Assembly (NCBI GenBank): GCA_944391715.1
Contig: CALXUP010000002.1
Location: forward strand, 1 to 64,000
Origin: an uncultured Alphaproteobacteria bacterium
Lineage (GTDB): Bacteria; Pseudomonadota; Alphaproteobacteria; RF32; CAG-239
Length of the DNA: 64,000 nt
Reading direction: 5' to 3'
A model generated the notes under the pieces. The model saw nothing but the letters and a program-made list of their open reading frames with translations, had not been told where the DNA came from and did no database searches. Below are positions 1-8,795 of this stretch, piece after piece. The first letter of the stretch is position 1, and each line of letters begins with the position of its first letter. The position numbers and the translations under genes are program-made.

Positions 1-28
1 CGGAGTTTTTAAACACCGCAAATAAAAA

Positions 29-83
29 TGGTGCCGATTGCGTGACTCGAACACGCGACCCACGCATTACGAATGCGCTGAGG
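29..83 (-). pseudogene. tRNA-Thr fragment (3' half only)
   Basis: Positions 1–77 repeat 257–333 without a visible mismatch. The shared block covers the 3' half of the tRNA-Thr gene, from CCA through the anticodon stem, plus 28 bases beyond its 3' end. After position 77 the copy loses about 12 bases of the D-arm region, keeps a short CTGAG match, and then diverges. It cannot fold into a full tRNA. It is either a decayed tandem duplicate or an attachment-site remnant. The repeat may extend left of the window. Confidence 0.75.
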
Positions 84-284
84 ATAAAAAAGTTGACTTA
101 ACGTCAATTTTTTTACCGCAAGAAACTTTTTTGTTAATCAGCCGGAGCCGAATAGGCAACGGCGGATGTTACAAGAAAGCTGACCGCAGCGAGTTAATGT
201 TTAAAACATTTACGAGCCAGAGCTAGCAACGCAAAAACTTCGGCAATTTTAATGGCCGGAGTTTTTAAACACCGCAAATAAAAA

Positions 285-360
<76 letters not shown>

Positions 361-369
361 AACGGCACT

Positions 370-398
370 AATTTATCTTTTTAAAATTAAAAATGCAA
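370..398 (-). promoter_or_regulatory. Putative sigma70 promoter of tRNA-Thr
   Basis: On the minus strand TTGCAT and TAAATT are separated by 17 bases and lie just upstream of the tRNA 5' end at 360. Identified by eye only. Confidence 0.4.
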
Positions 399-477
399 TA
401 TTAATTTTTATAATATTGAAAAAAAGCATCCAAATATTATCTAAAAGGCATAAAATAACAGCATAAAGGAGAGAAAA

Positions 478-891
478 ATGGGAAAAAAGATTCTGCTGAC
501 GGTGCTGAGTGCGATTTTTTTGTTCGGCTGCGCCACGTCGGCAAATTACGGAAAAAAGCTGCAAAACTGGGTTGGCAAACCGGCAAGCGAACTCGAGGCC
601 AAATGGGGACGCCCCGCGCATACCAAAGTTTTTGCCAATGGTGACAGCATAATCACTTATATCAAAGCCAATGACGTATATGTTCCGAGCGAATATATCA
701 TTTTTAATGAGGGATATATGCCGGGTGATGACATAACCATCCAGCCTTATCCGGGTGTGTCGTCAAACTTTATGAATACGGAAGAACTGGTCGGATACGA
801 AACCGAATACACCTGCCAGACGTCATTTTTGGTTCAAAACGGAATAATCACCGGATGGCGTTGGAGCGGCAACAACTGCGTTGCTTATTAA
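478..891 (+). CDS. Small outer-membrane-type lipoprotein, unknown function
   Basis: A 137-aa protein with an N-terminal lipoprotein signal: two lysines, a hydrophobic stretch, then the lipobox LFGC with Cys at residue 18. Processing by signal peptidase II and lipid anchoring are therefore expected. The mature part is short and shows the pattern W-x-G-K-P-x-S-E-L near residues 31–41, often seen in small alphaproteobacterial lipoproteins of unknown role. Two further cysteines (around 113 and 133) could form a disulfide. The start has a strong ribosome site (AAGGAGAG). A hairpin terminator follows directly, so the gene is probably monocistronic. No enzymatic motif is visible. Confidence 0.8.
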   Translation: MGKKILLTVLSAIFLFGCATSANYGKKLQNWVGKPASELEAKWGRPAHTKVFANGDSIITYIKANDVYVPSEYIIFNEGYMPGDDITIQPYPGVSSNFMNTEELVGYETEYTCQTSFLVQNGIITGWRWSGNNCVAY

Positions 892-915
892 CTTGCCTTG
901 AAATACGAAACAAAA

Positions 916-951
916 AATTAAACCGGTTTTTCGGCCGGTTTAATTTTTTTT
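916..951 (+). terminator. Rho-independent terminator
   Basis: An 11-bp stem, AATTAAACCGG (916–926) with CCGGTTTAATT (935–945), followed by a T-run. It ends the lipoprotein gene. Confidence 0.9.
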
Positions 952-1037
952 GTTTTAAAGATTGTCTGCCGTAACTTTTTTTTAACTTAAATATGATGTT
1001 CTGATAAATAAGAATAATAAAAAAGACGGAAAGAAAA

Positions 1038-1364
1038 ATGGGGATATTTTCAGAACTTCAGAGCCGGTTGAAAAATTCCGGATTGCTTCTGGTTTGCATA
1101 TTGCTGTTTATTTATTTTGGCTATCACGCAGTCAACGGCGAGCGTGGTTTTTTGCGCTATATGTATTTAAAACAGGAAATTTCGGAAGCCCGGCGGATGG
1201 CTGAAAATTATCATAATCAGAAAATCAAACTGGAAGACAAAGTCCGTCTGCTGTCTTCTTCAAGCCTTGATCTCGATATGCTGGAAGAACGGGCGCGTGT
1301 TGTGCTGAATATGGCCGGGCCGGATGAGTTTATTATTTTGGATGAACCGGAAACAACCAGGTAA
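1038..1364 (+). CDS. FtsB/DivIC-like septum formation initiator
   Basis: A 108-aa bitopic membrane protein. A transmembrane helix spans about residues 15–32. Next come the family's G-E-R-G-F-L segment (39–44), a coiled coil (about 45–78), and a C-terminal part ending in P-D-E-F-I-I. This is the architecture of FtsB/DivIC proteins, which bridge FtsL and FtsQ in the division complex at the inner membrane. The following genes (a LytM peptidase and a bactofilin) also act on the cell wall. In other alphaproteobacteria ftsB usually sits near eno and pdhA, which are not here. Assignment to the family is good; the precise symbol is less certain. Confidence 0.75.
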   Translation: MGIFSELQSRLKNSGLLLVCILLFIYFGYHAVNGERGFLRYMYLKQEISEARRMAENYHNQKIKLEDKVRLLSSSSLDLDMLEERARVVLNMAGPDEFIILDEPETTR

Positions 1365-1416
1365 ATGTAAAAAATCCACAAAAATCATTCTTAAAATTTA
1401 TAGAAAAAACAAAAAC

Positions 1417-1446
1417 TTGTCAGTGCAAAAGGGACAAGAGTATAAA
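1417..1446 (+). promoter_or_regulatory. Putative promoter for peptidase–bactofilin operon
   Basis: TTGTCA and TATAAA lie 18 bases apart, in the 160-base gap before the peptidase gene. The call is visual only. Confidence 0.4.
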
Positions 1447-1524
1447 AAAGCTGTATTTTTTGATTTTTTTCTGCTATAAACAGCTAACACGTTTGCAAAA
1501 ACTGTTAAAATTTAAAGGTTTATT

Positions 1525-2748
1525 ATGAAATTCAAGATATTCGGCAGAAAAAAGAAAAATAATTATACCAATTATAAAGAAAAAAGACATTTTTTTGCTG
1601 CCAAAGAGTTTATTTTTCGTACGCAGGGCCGGGCACAGGTGATTACCATCAGTTCCCGTACCCAGATTATTGCCTTATGCCTGATTCTCGGAGTTGGCAT
1701 ATGGAGCTTTTATTCATACCATTTGTATAATAAAACCGACAATATTCTATATAGCAAAGATGCCGAACTTGTAAAAACCCGCGATGCTTATTTAGACCTG
1801 ATGACCAATTTTGTCATTTTGCATGATAAGATAGAAGAGGTTTTGTCAGACCCTAAAATGGCGGATGCCCAGAAGAAAAGCGATGTTGAAAATTACAAAC
1901 GCCGCGCTGCCGTTCTGGAAGAGAAGATCAAACAAATTCAAAATGAAAATAATTGGATAGACGAGAACGTTGTTTCTGAAAAAGTAACGATTAACGAGGC
2001 TTTGCTCCAACGGGACATTGCAATTTCCGAGCGCGATGAGTTAAAGAAAAAGGTTGCGGCCTTGGAAAATGCCATTGAAGACATTCGCGGCGCGGAAACC
2101 GAAGTTTTGGAACAGGTCAAAAAGATTGCCACCAAAGAAGTTGATAAAATCAAAAAAGCATTCAGCAGCATTAACGTGCCGTTAAAGCAAAAAGGCTTGT
2201 ATTTTAACGCCTTGGCCAACCGGAAAGAAGGCAAAGGCGGTTTGTATGTTCCGGATAAGTCAAAAATCAAGGATAAGGAAATCAGCCAGCAGGTCAATGC
2301 AATTTATGACACTGTGCAGGATTTGGAATATTATCGCGAGGTTGTTAAAGCCGTTCCGATAGGAAAGCCGGTTTGGAGTTACTGGCTGACATCGCCGTTT
2401 GGTTCCCGCCCGGATCCTTTTCAAAACAAACGCGCCGTACATAAAGGCGTAGATTTGGCCAGCCGCACCGGCAACAAAATCAGCGTCAAGGCAAAAGGAA
2501 AGGTTACTTATGCCGGCTGGATGAACGGCTATGGTTATATGGTCGAGGTCAATCATGGCAACGGTTTCAGAACAAAATACGCCCATATGAACAAAATTTA
2601 TGTAAAGAAAGGCGATGATGTAAAATATGATACCGTTTTGGGAGAGGTTGGCAGTACCGGACGATCAACCGGCCCGCATTTGCATTATGAAGTTTTGTAT
2701 AACGGCGTACCGGTAGATCCGATGCCTTTTATCAGAGCTAAAATATAA
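1525..2748 (+). CDS. Membrane-anchored M23 (LytM-type) peptidase
   Basis: A 407-aa protein. A basic cytoplasmic tail is followed by one transmembrane helix (about residues 48–65), a long periplasmic coiled coil (about 75–225) and a C-terminal M23 domain (about 290–400). The zinc-site motifs are present: HKGVDLA near residue 307, and HLHYEV near 386 with the tandem-histidine pattern of LytM metallopeptidases. The domain looks catalytically intact, so it should cleave peptidoglycan cross-links or, if regulatory, activate amidases as EnvC does. The start follows a TTTAAAGG site. The next gene is a bactofilin 10 bases downstream; M23–bactofilin pairs are a known module for local control of wall shape. 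Confidence 0.88.
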   Translation: MKFKIFGRKKKNNYTNYKEKRHFFAAKEFIFRTQGRAQVITISSRTQIIALCLILGVGIWSFYSYHLYNKTDNILYSKDAELVKTRDAYLDLMTNFVILHDKIEEVLSDPKMADAQKKSDVENYKRRAAVLEEKIKQIQNENNWIDENVVSEKVTINEALLQRDIAISERDELKKKVAALENAIEDIRGAETEVLEQVKKIATKEVDKIKKAFSSINVPLKQKGLYFNALANRKEGKGGLYVPDKSKIKDKEISQQVNAIYDTVQDLEYYREVVKAVPIGKPVWSYWLTSPFGSRPDPFQNKRAVHKGVDLASRTGNKISVKAKGKVTYAGWMNGYGYMVEVNHGNGFRTKYAHMNKIYVKKGDDVKYDTVLGEVGSTGRSTGPHLHYEVLYNGVPVDPMPFIRAKI

Positions 2749-2758
2749 GGACAGAGAG

Positions 2759-3283
2759 ATGAAAAAAATTAAAAAGCTTTTATATCTGAAATTAGCCCGT
2801 AAAATGAATAAAAACGGCGGAACTTCCGCTGTCCCGACCATCATCAGCGAAGACAGCAAAATCATCGGAAACCTTATATCTTCCGGTATCGTTCATATTG
2901 ACGGCCGCATAGAGGGCGATGTCTGCTGCGATGAACTTGTCGTCGGAATAAAAGGAAGCATTAAAGGCCTCGTTCAAACGGAAAAACTTGAACTTTACGG
3001 CACATTGCAGGGCAAGGCCAATGTTGACAGCCTGTTTATTGCCAAGAGCGCCAGAATGATCGGCGATGCCACGCACAATTCAATTGCGATTGAGCCGGGT
3101 GCATATATTGATGGCAGTTGTATTCGGGCCGACCGTCTGCAACCGTCTTCCAAACAGGTTCAACAGATAAATAAGACGGCGTTGTCGGCGGCAGAGCGTC
3201 CGGTTGAAATTGCCAACACGCCCAAGACGGTAGTTTTGAGCGTCGGGTCGTCTAACAGCCCCAAAAAACGCGTTTCTAAATAA
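2759..3283 (+). CDS. Bactofilin (polymerising cytoskeletal protein)
   Basis: A 174-aa protein with a central bactofilin domain (about residues 30–120). It shows the repeating beta-helix pattern typical of the family: I-I-G-N-L-I, then H-I-D-G-R-I-E-G-D-V, then G-x-I-K-G, L-Y-G-x-L-Q-G-K-A. Short disordered ends flank the domain, and the C-terminus is rich in Ser and basic residues. Bactofilins self-assemble without nucleotide into membrane-associated filaments that localise wall enzymes. The gene lies 10 bases after the M23 peptidase, with an AGGACAGAGAG ribosome site in the gap, so the two are almost certainly co-transcribed. A strong terminator follows. Confidence 0.92.
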   Translation: MKKIKKLLYLKLARKMNKNGGTSAVPTIISEDSKIIGNLISSGIVHIDGRIEGDVCCDELVVGIKGSIKGLVQTEKLELYGTLQGKANVDSLFIAKSARMIGDATHNSIAIEPGAYIDGSCIRADRLQPSSKQVQQINKTALSAAERPVEIANTPKTVVLSVGSSNSPKKRVSK

Positions 3284-3298
3284 GTTTATGATAATATA

Positions 3299-3335
3299 AT
3301 AAAGGCTCATACGGATATGAGCCTTTATTTTTTTC
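3299..3335. terminator. Rho-independent terminator after bactofilin
   Basis: A 13-bp perfect stem (3299–3311 with 3316–3328) around a CGGA tetraloop, then a T-run on the plus strand. The minus-strand gene ending at 3352 converges on it, so it may act on both strands. Confidence 0.9.
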
Positions 3336-3351
3336 TAAATAACTGGAATAA

Positions 3352-3954
3352 TTATAGACATTCAAAATAGACAATAGAGTGGTAGATGGGAGCACCGCCT
3401 CCGTAGTCACAATCTCGAAAGACCGGGGTATTGCCGGAGGCTCGGCAACTTGTTTGCATATCATTACAATCTGGAAGTCCATAACTTTTGCACTCTTGAT
3501 AACAATTTCTGCCCCACATACTCTGACAAGTAGAGTCATTAGAATGTGACGTTCCGCCGTCATATCCACACTCTGTCGTATATCCACAGCAATATCCTCT
3601 TATAGCAACTTCGGTAAAACAAATCCCGTTATAACAGTTTTGTCCGCTTGAGCATTTGGAGGAACCGCAGGATTGGTAATAAGTCGTGCCGTTTCTGACA
3701 CAGGAGGAAGAACCGACATTTTGGCAATTAGCCGCACAGGTCTCGGCCGTGTAAGTATAATCACAGGTTTGCGGATCAAAACAAAAATATTTGCTGATAT
3801 CAAACGGACATTTAACCCCGCCGTTCGGACATTCATCGGCAGTATATATGTATCCCATCGTCTCACAATCCGGCGTTTGGGTGCAGGCCGCTATAGCATA
3901 ACCGGAAGTAAGGGCAGTGCAGCATAAGACGCTCCCCAAAATATATTGTTTCAT
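3352..3954 (-). CDS. Cys-rich secreted protein, cassette copy 1
   Basis: A 200-aa protein starting with a typical signal peptide (MKQYILGSVLCC...AIA, cleavage around residue 21). The mature part has roughly two dozen cysteines in EGF- or defensin-like spacing, with runs such as SCVRNG, SKCSSGQ and GYCCGY. It is probably exported and disulfide-bonded. The function is unknown. Start at 3954 is supported by GGGAGAGG upstream and by the equal start in two paralogues in this window (13859–14173 and 28519–29118). The signal peptide and the first ~65 residues are almost the same in all three. The C-terminal third differs. A canonical promoter lies at 3989–4017. Confidence 0.82.
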   Translation of the reverse strand: MKQYILGSVLCCTALTSGYAIAACTQTPDCETMGYIYTADECPNGGVKCPFDISKYFCFDPQTCDYTYTAETCAANCQNVGSSSCVRNGTTYYQSCGSSKCSSGQNCYNGICFTEVAIRGYCCGYTTECGYDGGTSHSNDSTCQSMWGRNCYQECKSYGLPDCNDMQTSCRASGNTPVFRDCDYGGGAPIYHSIVYFECL

Positions 3955-3988
3955 CAAACCTCTCCCGTCAAAACAAACACATAGGGAG

Positions 3989-4017
3989 ATTATATCACGA
4001 CTCAAATGAATAGTCAA
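3989..4017 (-). promoter_or_regulatory. Sigma70-type promoter of Cys-rich cassette 1
   Basis: On the minus strand TTGACT and TATAAT are separated by exactly 17 bases. The same promoter with the same flanks precedes both paralogues. Confidence 0.8.
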
Positions 4018-4065
4018 TATATAATGAAAAGTATAATGAATATTTTGGCTAGGGACAGAGATAAT

Positions 4066-4118
4066 AAAAACCCGCTTTTTGAATTTTTCTCCGGAGGGCG
4101 GAAAGTTCAAAAAGCGGG
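4066..4118 (-). terminator. Terminator of SlyB-like gene
   Basis: A 13-bp inverted repeat (4071–4083 with 4106–4118) followed on the minus strand by T-rich sequence. It separates the SlyB-like gene from cassette 1. Confidence 0.8.
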
Positions 4119-4140
4119 ATCTTTGGTCAGGTAATATTTT

Positions 4141-4608
4141 CTAATAATAAGAATTATACGGAACGACACGTGCTTGTTTGCCGTATAAAACCAGACACCT
4201 TTGTCCCGGTTGCAGCAAAATGTCCGTTCCTTGCGTAATGGTTACCAACCCGCCGTTTTCCAACTGAATGGTATATTCATAACCGGTCTGACGGGTAACA
4301 CCCTCCTGCACGGCATCTCCGACAATACCGCCCAAAACGGCACCGCCGACACCGCCCATAACGCGTACGGCATCATTTCCGCCAATCATCGAACCGGCCG
4401 CACCGCCGGCAATTGCACCGGAAAGTTTGCCGATCTGTCCGTCTCCGTCAGAAACGGTAACCTGACGGACGGCAACGACAGTTCCTCTGGCAGCCCGGTT
4501 GACCTGCCCGACGCTGGATGTGTTATAGTGGTTGGCGCCGATATTTTCGGCACAGGCGCCAAGCAGCAGAGTCAAAGGCAAAACAAGAGCAATAACAAAT
4601 TTTTTCAT
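4141..4608 (-). CDS. Glycine-zipper outer-membrane lipoprotein (SlyB / 17-kDa antigen type)
   Basis: A 155-aa lipoprotein. The signal ends in the lipobox LLGAC, with Cys about residue 19. A Gly/Ala-rich segment (about residues 60–105, with AGGAAGSMIGG and GGVGGAVLGGIVG) is the glycine zipper that spans the outer membrane in SlyB, Pcp and the rickettsial 17-kDa antigen. A small beta domain follows (about 110–150). Start at 4608 is chosen because GGAG lies about 10 bases upstream and the lipoprotein signal begins there; a longer frame adds ten residues without a good site. A TTGACA-like promoter precedes it. The role in family members is outer-membrane integrity. Confidence 0.87.
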   Translation of the reverse strand: MKKFVIALVLPLTLLLGACAENIGANHYNTSSVGQVNRAARGTVVAVRQVTVSDGDGQIGKLSGAIAGGAAGSMIGGNDAVRVMGGVGGAVLGGIVGDAVQEGVTRQTGYEYTIQLENGGLVTITQGTDILLQPGQRCLVLYGKQARVVPYNSYY

Positions 4609-4640
4609 AACACGATTCTCCGTAAAATAAACCTGCATAA

Positions 4641-4669
4641 AATTTAATCTGTATATGCGGCTTTGTCAA
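4641..4669 (-). promoter_or_regulatory. Putative promoter of SlyB-like gene
   Basis: On the minus strand TTGACA, 17 bases, TAAATT. Located 33 bases upstream of the start codon. Confidence 0.6.
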
Positions 4670-4747
4670 TGCTGGACAATTAAACTTTCTTGTTGTATAT
4701 TCCCAAACGGTATTATTGAACATAACAAAAAATATTGAGGAATAACA

Positions 4748-6136
4748 ATGTTACAAAGAACAAAAATAAAAGCTTTGCTGGCAGCCGATGCGCCGCTGGC
4801 CGAAGTTTTGGTCAAAGGCTGGGTCAGAACCCGCCGCGATGCCAAAGATTTTTCTTTTATTGAGCTGAATGACGGCTCCTGCCTTAAAAATATTCAAGTT
4901 ATCGCCAATAATAACCTCAATAATTACGAAGATGTCAAAAAATTATCAACAGGTTCGTCCGTTGCCGTAACCGGTGAACTGGTGGAATCAAAAGGCGGAA
5001 ACCAAAAGTTTGAAATCGTTGCCAAAGATATTTTGATTTATGATATTGCCGATGATGATTATCCGCTGCAAAAGAAAAAACATACGGACGAATACCTGCG
5101 GACGATAGCCCATCTGCGGCCGCGTACCAACAAATACGGCGCCGCTTTCCGGATTCGTTCGGAACTGGCTTTTGCCATTCACAAATTTTTCCATGACCGC
5201 GGTTTTCGCTATGTCCATACACCGCTGATTACCGGCTCGGATTGTGAAGGCGCCGGCGAAATGTTCCGGGTAACGACTTTGGATATGGAAAATCTGCCCA
5301 AACTTCCGGACGGCAAAATTGACTATTCCAAAGACTTTTTCGGCAAAGAAGCACACTTAACCGTTTCCGGACAGCTCAACGGTGAAATGTATGCCATGGG
5401 ACTGGGCGATATTTATACCTTTGGACCGACGTTCCGTGCCGAAAACTCCAACACGGCGCGTCATGCTGCCGAATTCTGGATGATTGAACCGGAGATGGCC
5501 TTTGCCGACATTTATGACAATATGAATGTGGCGGAAGATATGGTGCGTTACTGCGTTAAGCATGTCATGGAACATTGTCCGGACGACATTGAGTTGTTTG
5601 AAAAGTTTGTTGACCCGACGTTAAAAGACACGCTGGACAACATCATCAATAATGACTTTGCCCGCATTACTTATACCGAGGCCATTGAGATTATGAAAAA
5701 ATCCGGACACGACTTTGAATATAAACCGGAATACGGAATTGATATGCAAACCGAGCATGAGCGCTTTTTGGCCGAGCAGTATTTCAAAAAGCCGGTGATT
5801 GTCCGCGACTATCCGAAAGAAATCAAAGCCTTTTATATGCGGCTGAATGACGACGGCAAAACCGTTGCAGCCATGGATGTCTTGGTTCCGCGGATTGGGG
5901 AGATGATCGGCGGTTCGCAGCGTGAGGAACGGTATGATGTTCTGGTGCAAAAAATCAAAGAATGCGGAATGAAGGAAGAAGACTATGCCTGGTATCTGGA
6001 TTCCCGCAAATACGGCTCCGTTCCGCATTCTGGCTTTGGACTGGGATTTGAACGGATGATGATGCTGGTAACCGGCATCAGCAATATCCGCGATGTCATT
6101 CCTTTCCCGAGAACGCCGAATTCAATCAATTTCTAG
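4748..6136 (+). CDS. asnS: Asparaginyl-tRNA synthetase
   Basis: A 462-aa class IIb synthetase that charges tRNA-Asn with asparagine. An N-terminal OB-fold for the anticodon lies at about residues 18–110. The catalytic domain follows: motif 2 is the F-R-A-E-N segment near residue 225, and motif 3 is [10 protein letters not shown] near 435. Asparagine specificity rather than aspartate is inferred from the length and overall pattern, which match bacterial AsnRS. The ribosome site is TTGAGGAATAACA. Many alphaproteobacteria lack asnS and make Asn-tRNA by GatCAB transamidation, so the gene is noteworthy here. A small exported protein gene follows 9 bases later. Confidence 0.95.
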   Translation: MLQRTKIKALLAADAPLAEVLVKGWVRTRRDAKDFSFIELNDGSCLKNIQVIANNNLNNYEDVKKLSTGSSVAVTGELVESKGGNQKFEIVAKDILIYDIADDDYPLQKKKHTDEYLRTIAHLRPRTNKYGAAFRIRSELAFAIHKFFHDRGFRYVHTPLITGSDCEGAGEMFRVTTLDMENLPKLPDGKIDYSKDFFGKEAHLTVSGQLNGEMYAMGLGDIYTFGPTFRAENSNTARHAAEFWMIEPEMAFADIYDNMNVAEDMVRYCVKHVMEHCPDDIELFEKFVDPTLKDTLDNIINNDFARITYTEAIEIMKKSGHDFEYKPEYGIDMQTEHERFLAEQYFKKPVIVRDYPKEIKAFYMRLNDDGKTVAAMDVLVPRIGEMIGGSQREERYDVLVQKIKECGMKEEDYAWYLDSRKYGSVPHSGFGLGFERMMMLVTGISNIRDVIPFPRTPNSINF

Positions 6137-6145
6137 GAGTTTGGA

Positions 6146-6637
6146 ATGCAAAAATTTCTGTGGCTGCTTTTGGTATTGGCTGTCTTGATTTTTCCGGCTC
6201 GGGCCGATGAAAACTTAGGCCCGTTACCGAAAGCCGCTGCAGAAATGCAAAAGCCTCTGCCGCTGTGCAGTGATGAAAAATTAAAAGAGCAGGTGGAAGC
6301 CAAAATAACGTCTTATTTTGAGAATACTCCCCGCCTGAGCCTCATCGAACGGCGGCATCGGCAGCTTTTGTTACGCAATCTTCGGAGCTTTTCCGAAATC
6401 CCGCCGGCTGAGTTTGATAAAAAAGAGAATTTCGCGGTTGCCGATAAAATGTTAATGGCAAAAATCAATGACGGCCTGAATGATGAAGATTTGAGGCTTT
6501 GCCGCAGCACGTCCGGCGGAAGGGTGCCGCCGGTTTATCTGTTGATTCGGCCCGAAAACTATCAGGTCATTGTCGATATTTTGAACTTTCTTCCCGGTTC
6601 GCCGGCAAATTCCGATTTTTTTATTATTTATGAGTAA
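6146..6637 (+). CDS. Exported protein of unknown function
   Basis: A 163-aa protein with a clear signal peptide (about residues 1–20, cleavage after P-A-R-A). The mature part is mostly helical in composition, with a conserved-looking L-C-S-D-E-K-L segment and the pattern L-x-L-I-E-R-R-H-R-Q. No enzymatic motif is recognised. It lies 9 bases after asnS with a TAGGAGTTTGGA ribosome site, so it is likely co-transcribed with asnS. The protein should act in the periplasm. I do not recognise its family. Confidence 0.7.
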   Translation: MQKFLWLLLVLAVLIFPARADENLGPLPKAAAEMQKPLPLCSDEKLKEQVEAKITSYFENTPRLSLIERRHRQLLLRNLRSFSEIPPAEFDKKENFAVADKMLMAKINDGLNDEDLRLCRSTSGGRVPPVYLLIRPENYQVIVDILNFLPGSPANSDFFIIYE

Positions 6638-6654
6638 AAAATAGATTCGGCCTC

Positions 6655-6682
6655 TTGCATTTTTATCAAAATAGTGTACTAT
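6655..6682 (+). promoter_or_regulatory. Putative promoter of rpoH
   Basis: TTGCAT, 16 bases, TACTAT, about 85 bases before the rpoH start. A 128-base gap before rpoH makes an own promoter likely. Confidence 0.4.
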
Positions 6683-6765
6683 TCTTTTCCCATGGATATT
6701 GAAATTTAGATGAGATATATCTAAATTAGTGTTCATGTAAATTATATGAAAAGAGGTTGAGGTTT

Positions 6766-7671
6766 ATGATTGCTTCATCAGAATTAGTTTTAAGAAGTTC
6801 AAACAATTTACCGGCAGTCGTTGACGGTAACAGCTTGTTTTCGTATTTGGAAAAAATCAAAAAATTCCCGATATTGACGGATAAGGAAGAATTGGATTTG
6901 GTCGCAGCCTTTCAGCAAAGGGGTGATTTGTCGGCTGCCCAGCAGCTGGTAACGTCGCATTTGCGTCTGGCGGCCAAGGTTGCTTTGTCTTATCGCCGGT
7001 ACGGCTTGCCGATGAGTGATATTATATCGGAAGCCAACATCGGTTTGATGCAGGCGGTCAAGAAATTTGACCTTGATAAAAAGGTTCGTCTGGCGACTTA
7101 TGCCGTCTGGTGGATTCGCGCATCAATCAACGACTATATTCTGCGTTCCTGGTCTCTGGTCAAAATCGGAACCAAAGCGGCCCAGAAAAAACTGTTTTAC
7201 AATCTGAGCCGTTTAAAAGCGCGTCTCGGCATCTATGACAATCGTGAACTGGCGCCGGATGCTGTTAAAAAAATTGCAAAAGAACTGGTCGTCGATGAAA
7301 GCGATGTTGTCGAAATGAACCGTCGTATGGGCGGAGACAAATCGTTAAACGTTGCTGTTTCGGATGAAGACGACAATGAAAAAATAGATTTGCTGGTCGA
7401 TTCCCGGCAAAATATTGAAGAGCGTCTTTCCCGCCGCCAGGAACAAAGCCTGCGGAATAAAATTCTCCGCAGCAGTCTGGCACAGCTTAATGAGCGCGAA
7501 AGAGAAGTCATCCGTGCCCGTATGTTAACGGAAAATCCGCTGACATTGGAAGAACTCGGAAATAAGATGGGCGTCAGCCGTGAACGTATCCGCCAGATTG
7601 AAAAGAAGGCTTTTGAAAAGCTGTCTTCTTTGGTTCGGGCGGAAATGTCCGAACAAAAAAACGCCGCCTGA
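6766..7671 (+). CDS. rpoH: RNA polymerase sigma-32 (heat-shock) factor
   Basis: A 301-aa sigma70-family factor. Region 2 (about residues 50–120) includes the DNA-melting segment with T-Y-A-V-W-W-I-R-A. The RpoH box Q-K-K-L-F-Y-N-L follows near residue 145; it separates sigma-32 from housekeeping and flagellar sigmas. Region 4 with a helix-turn-helix (SRERIRQIEKKA) is at the C-terminus. It directs polymerase to heat-shock genes; clpB in this window is a likely target. Start ATG at 6766 is preferred over the upstream TTG at 6757, because AGAGGTTGAGG then falls at normal ribosome-site spacing. Confidence 0.94.
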   Translation: MIASSELVLRSSNNLPAVVDGNSLFSYLEKIKKFPILTDKEELDLVAAFQQRGDLSAAQQLVTSHLRLAAKVALSYRRYGLPMSDIISEANIGLMQAVKKFDLDKKVRLATYAVWWIRASINDYILRSWSLVKIGTKAAQKKLFYNLSRLKARLGIYDNRELAPDAVKKIAKELVVDESDVVEMNRRMGGDKSLNVAVSDEDDNEKIDLLVDSRQNIEERLSRRQEQSLRNKILRSSLAQLNEREREVIRARMLTENPLTLEELGNKMGVSRERIRQIEKKAFEKLSSLVRAEMSEQKNAA

Positions 7672-7704
7672 ATTTGTTAACCTGATAACCTTTTGGTGAG
7701 AGAA

Positions 7705-7911
7705 ATGGCCGAATTGGAAAATGTCGACAAAGGGCTTTGCCGCCCTCAGTTGGACTGTTATTACGATGAAGAAAAGTCATCGGTTTTCTGCTGGAAAGCG
7801 TTTGAAGACCGGATGTCTGAACGTTTGTCTGCCGTCCGCGCCCAAAAACTCAAAACCGGGACTGTCGAAGAAGTGGCTCCTGCCGTAAATTTAAAACAAA
7901 AAATAATCTGA
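7705..7911 (+). CDS. Small protein of unknown function
   Basis: A 68-aa acidic protein with two or three cysteines and no signal or membrane segment. It lies between rpoH (33 bases upstream) and prmC (16 bases downstream), all on one strand. The ATG at 7705 has GGTGAGAG just upstream; the open frame extends to TTG and GTG codons 4 residues earlier. The sequence L-D-C-Y-Y-D-E-E and K-A-F-E-D-R-M-S-E-R-L looks helical. No family is recognised. It may be a real small gene carried between rpoH and prmC, but evidence is only the frame, the ribosome site and the position. Confidence 0.5.
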   Translation: MAELENVDKGLCRPQLDCYYDEEKSSVFCWKAFEDRMSERLSAVRAQKLKTGTVEEVAPAVNLKQKII

Positions 7912-7927
7912 TAATGGCGGACTGTTT

Positions 7928-8785
7928 ATGCCCCATTCCGTGAGTGAAATTTACGATTCGGCGGTCGTCCGTCTGACAAAAGCGCAAATCCCGTCGCCGC
8001 GCCTGGAAGCCCGGCTGATGTTGTTGGAGGCACTCGGACTCTCGGCAGATGAGGCTTTGCCCTTTTCGGCCGTTGCGGACGGACATCAAAAAATCTTTTT
8101 TGAAACAATGCTGAACAAGCGCCTGCAGCATTTCCCCTTGTGCAAAATCCTGGGACGGAAGGGCTTTTATAAATATGACTTCATCGTGAATGAACAAGTG
8201 CTTTCGCCGCGTCCGGATACCGAGACGCTGGTCGAAGCGGCTGTTGAATTTTCCCAAAAATACGGGCTCCGGCAAATGGTTGATTTCGGTACGGGATCGG
8301 GCTGCATTCTGCTTTCGGTTTTGGGAGATATTCCGGAAATGACGGGCACGGGCGTGGATATTTCTTCCGGAGCCGTAGCCGTGGCAGCACGCAACGCAGA
8401 AAAATTGGGGCTGTTTACTCGTGCAGAATTTCTGAATGCCGGTTGGTTTGACAAAGACATCGTTACCCGTCTCGGCCGGAAATATGACCTTATGGTCTCC
8501 AATCCGCCCTATATTCCGAGCAAAGATATTGCCGCTTTGGAAGAAGAGGTCAGGGAGCATGATCCTCTTTTGGCACTGGACGGCGGAAAAGACGGACTGC
8601 GTGATTATCGCCGTCTGGCGGAAATCGCCCCTTTAATTTTGCGTCCCGGTGCATATATTATGTTGGAGGCCGGTATCGGTCAGGCGGATGAAATTGCCGC
8701 CGTTTTTACAAAACAGGGGTTTGCATTGGAGCAGATTCGCCCGGATCTTAACGGGATTGCCCGGTGCGTAATTTTGCATAATTGA
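7928..8785 (+). CDS. prmC: Release factor glutamine methyltransferase PrmC
   Basis: A 285-aa SAM-dependent methyltransferase that methylates the glutamine of the GGQ motif in release factors RF1 and RF2, raising termination efficiency. An N-terminal helical domain (about residues 1–85) recognises the factor. The Rossmann domain has motif I DFGTGSGC near residue 119 and the catalytic NPPY near 194. In many genomes prmC sits next to prfA; here its substrate gene prfA is about 18 kb away. Downstream is a DUF4167 gene, a pairing common in alphaproteobacteria. Confidence 0.95.
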   Translation: MPHSVSEIYDSAVVRLTKAQIPSPRLEARLMLLEALGLSADEALPFSAVADGHQKIFFETMLNKRLQHFPLCKILGRKGFYKYDFIVNEQVLSPRPDTETLVEAAVEFSQKYGLRQMVDFGTGSGCILLSVLGDIPEMTGTGVDISSGAVAVAARNAEKLGLFTRAEFLNAGWFDKDIVTRLGRKYDLMVSNPPYIPSKDIAALEEEVREHDPLLALDGGKDGLRDYRRLAEIAPLILRPGAYIMLEAGIGQADEIAAVFTKQGFALEQIRPDLNGIARCVILHN

Positions 8786-8795
8786 GAAAAAATAT

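Noticed and set aside
38-226. Open frame of 62 codons
   Set aside because: It runs across the tRNA-Thr fragment on the opposite strand, has no ribosome site, and has no protein-like features.
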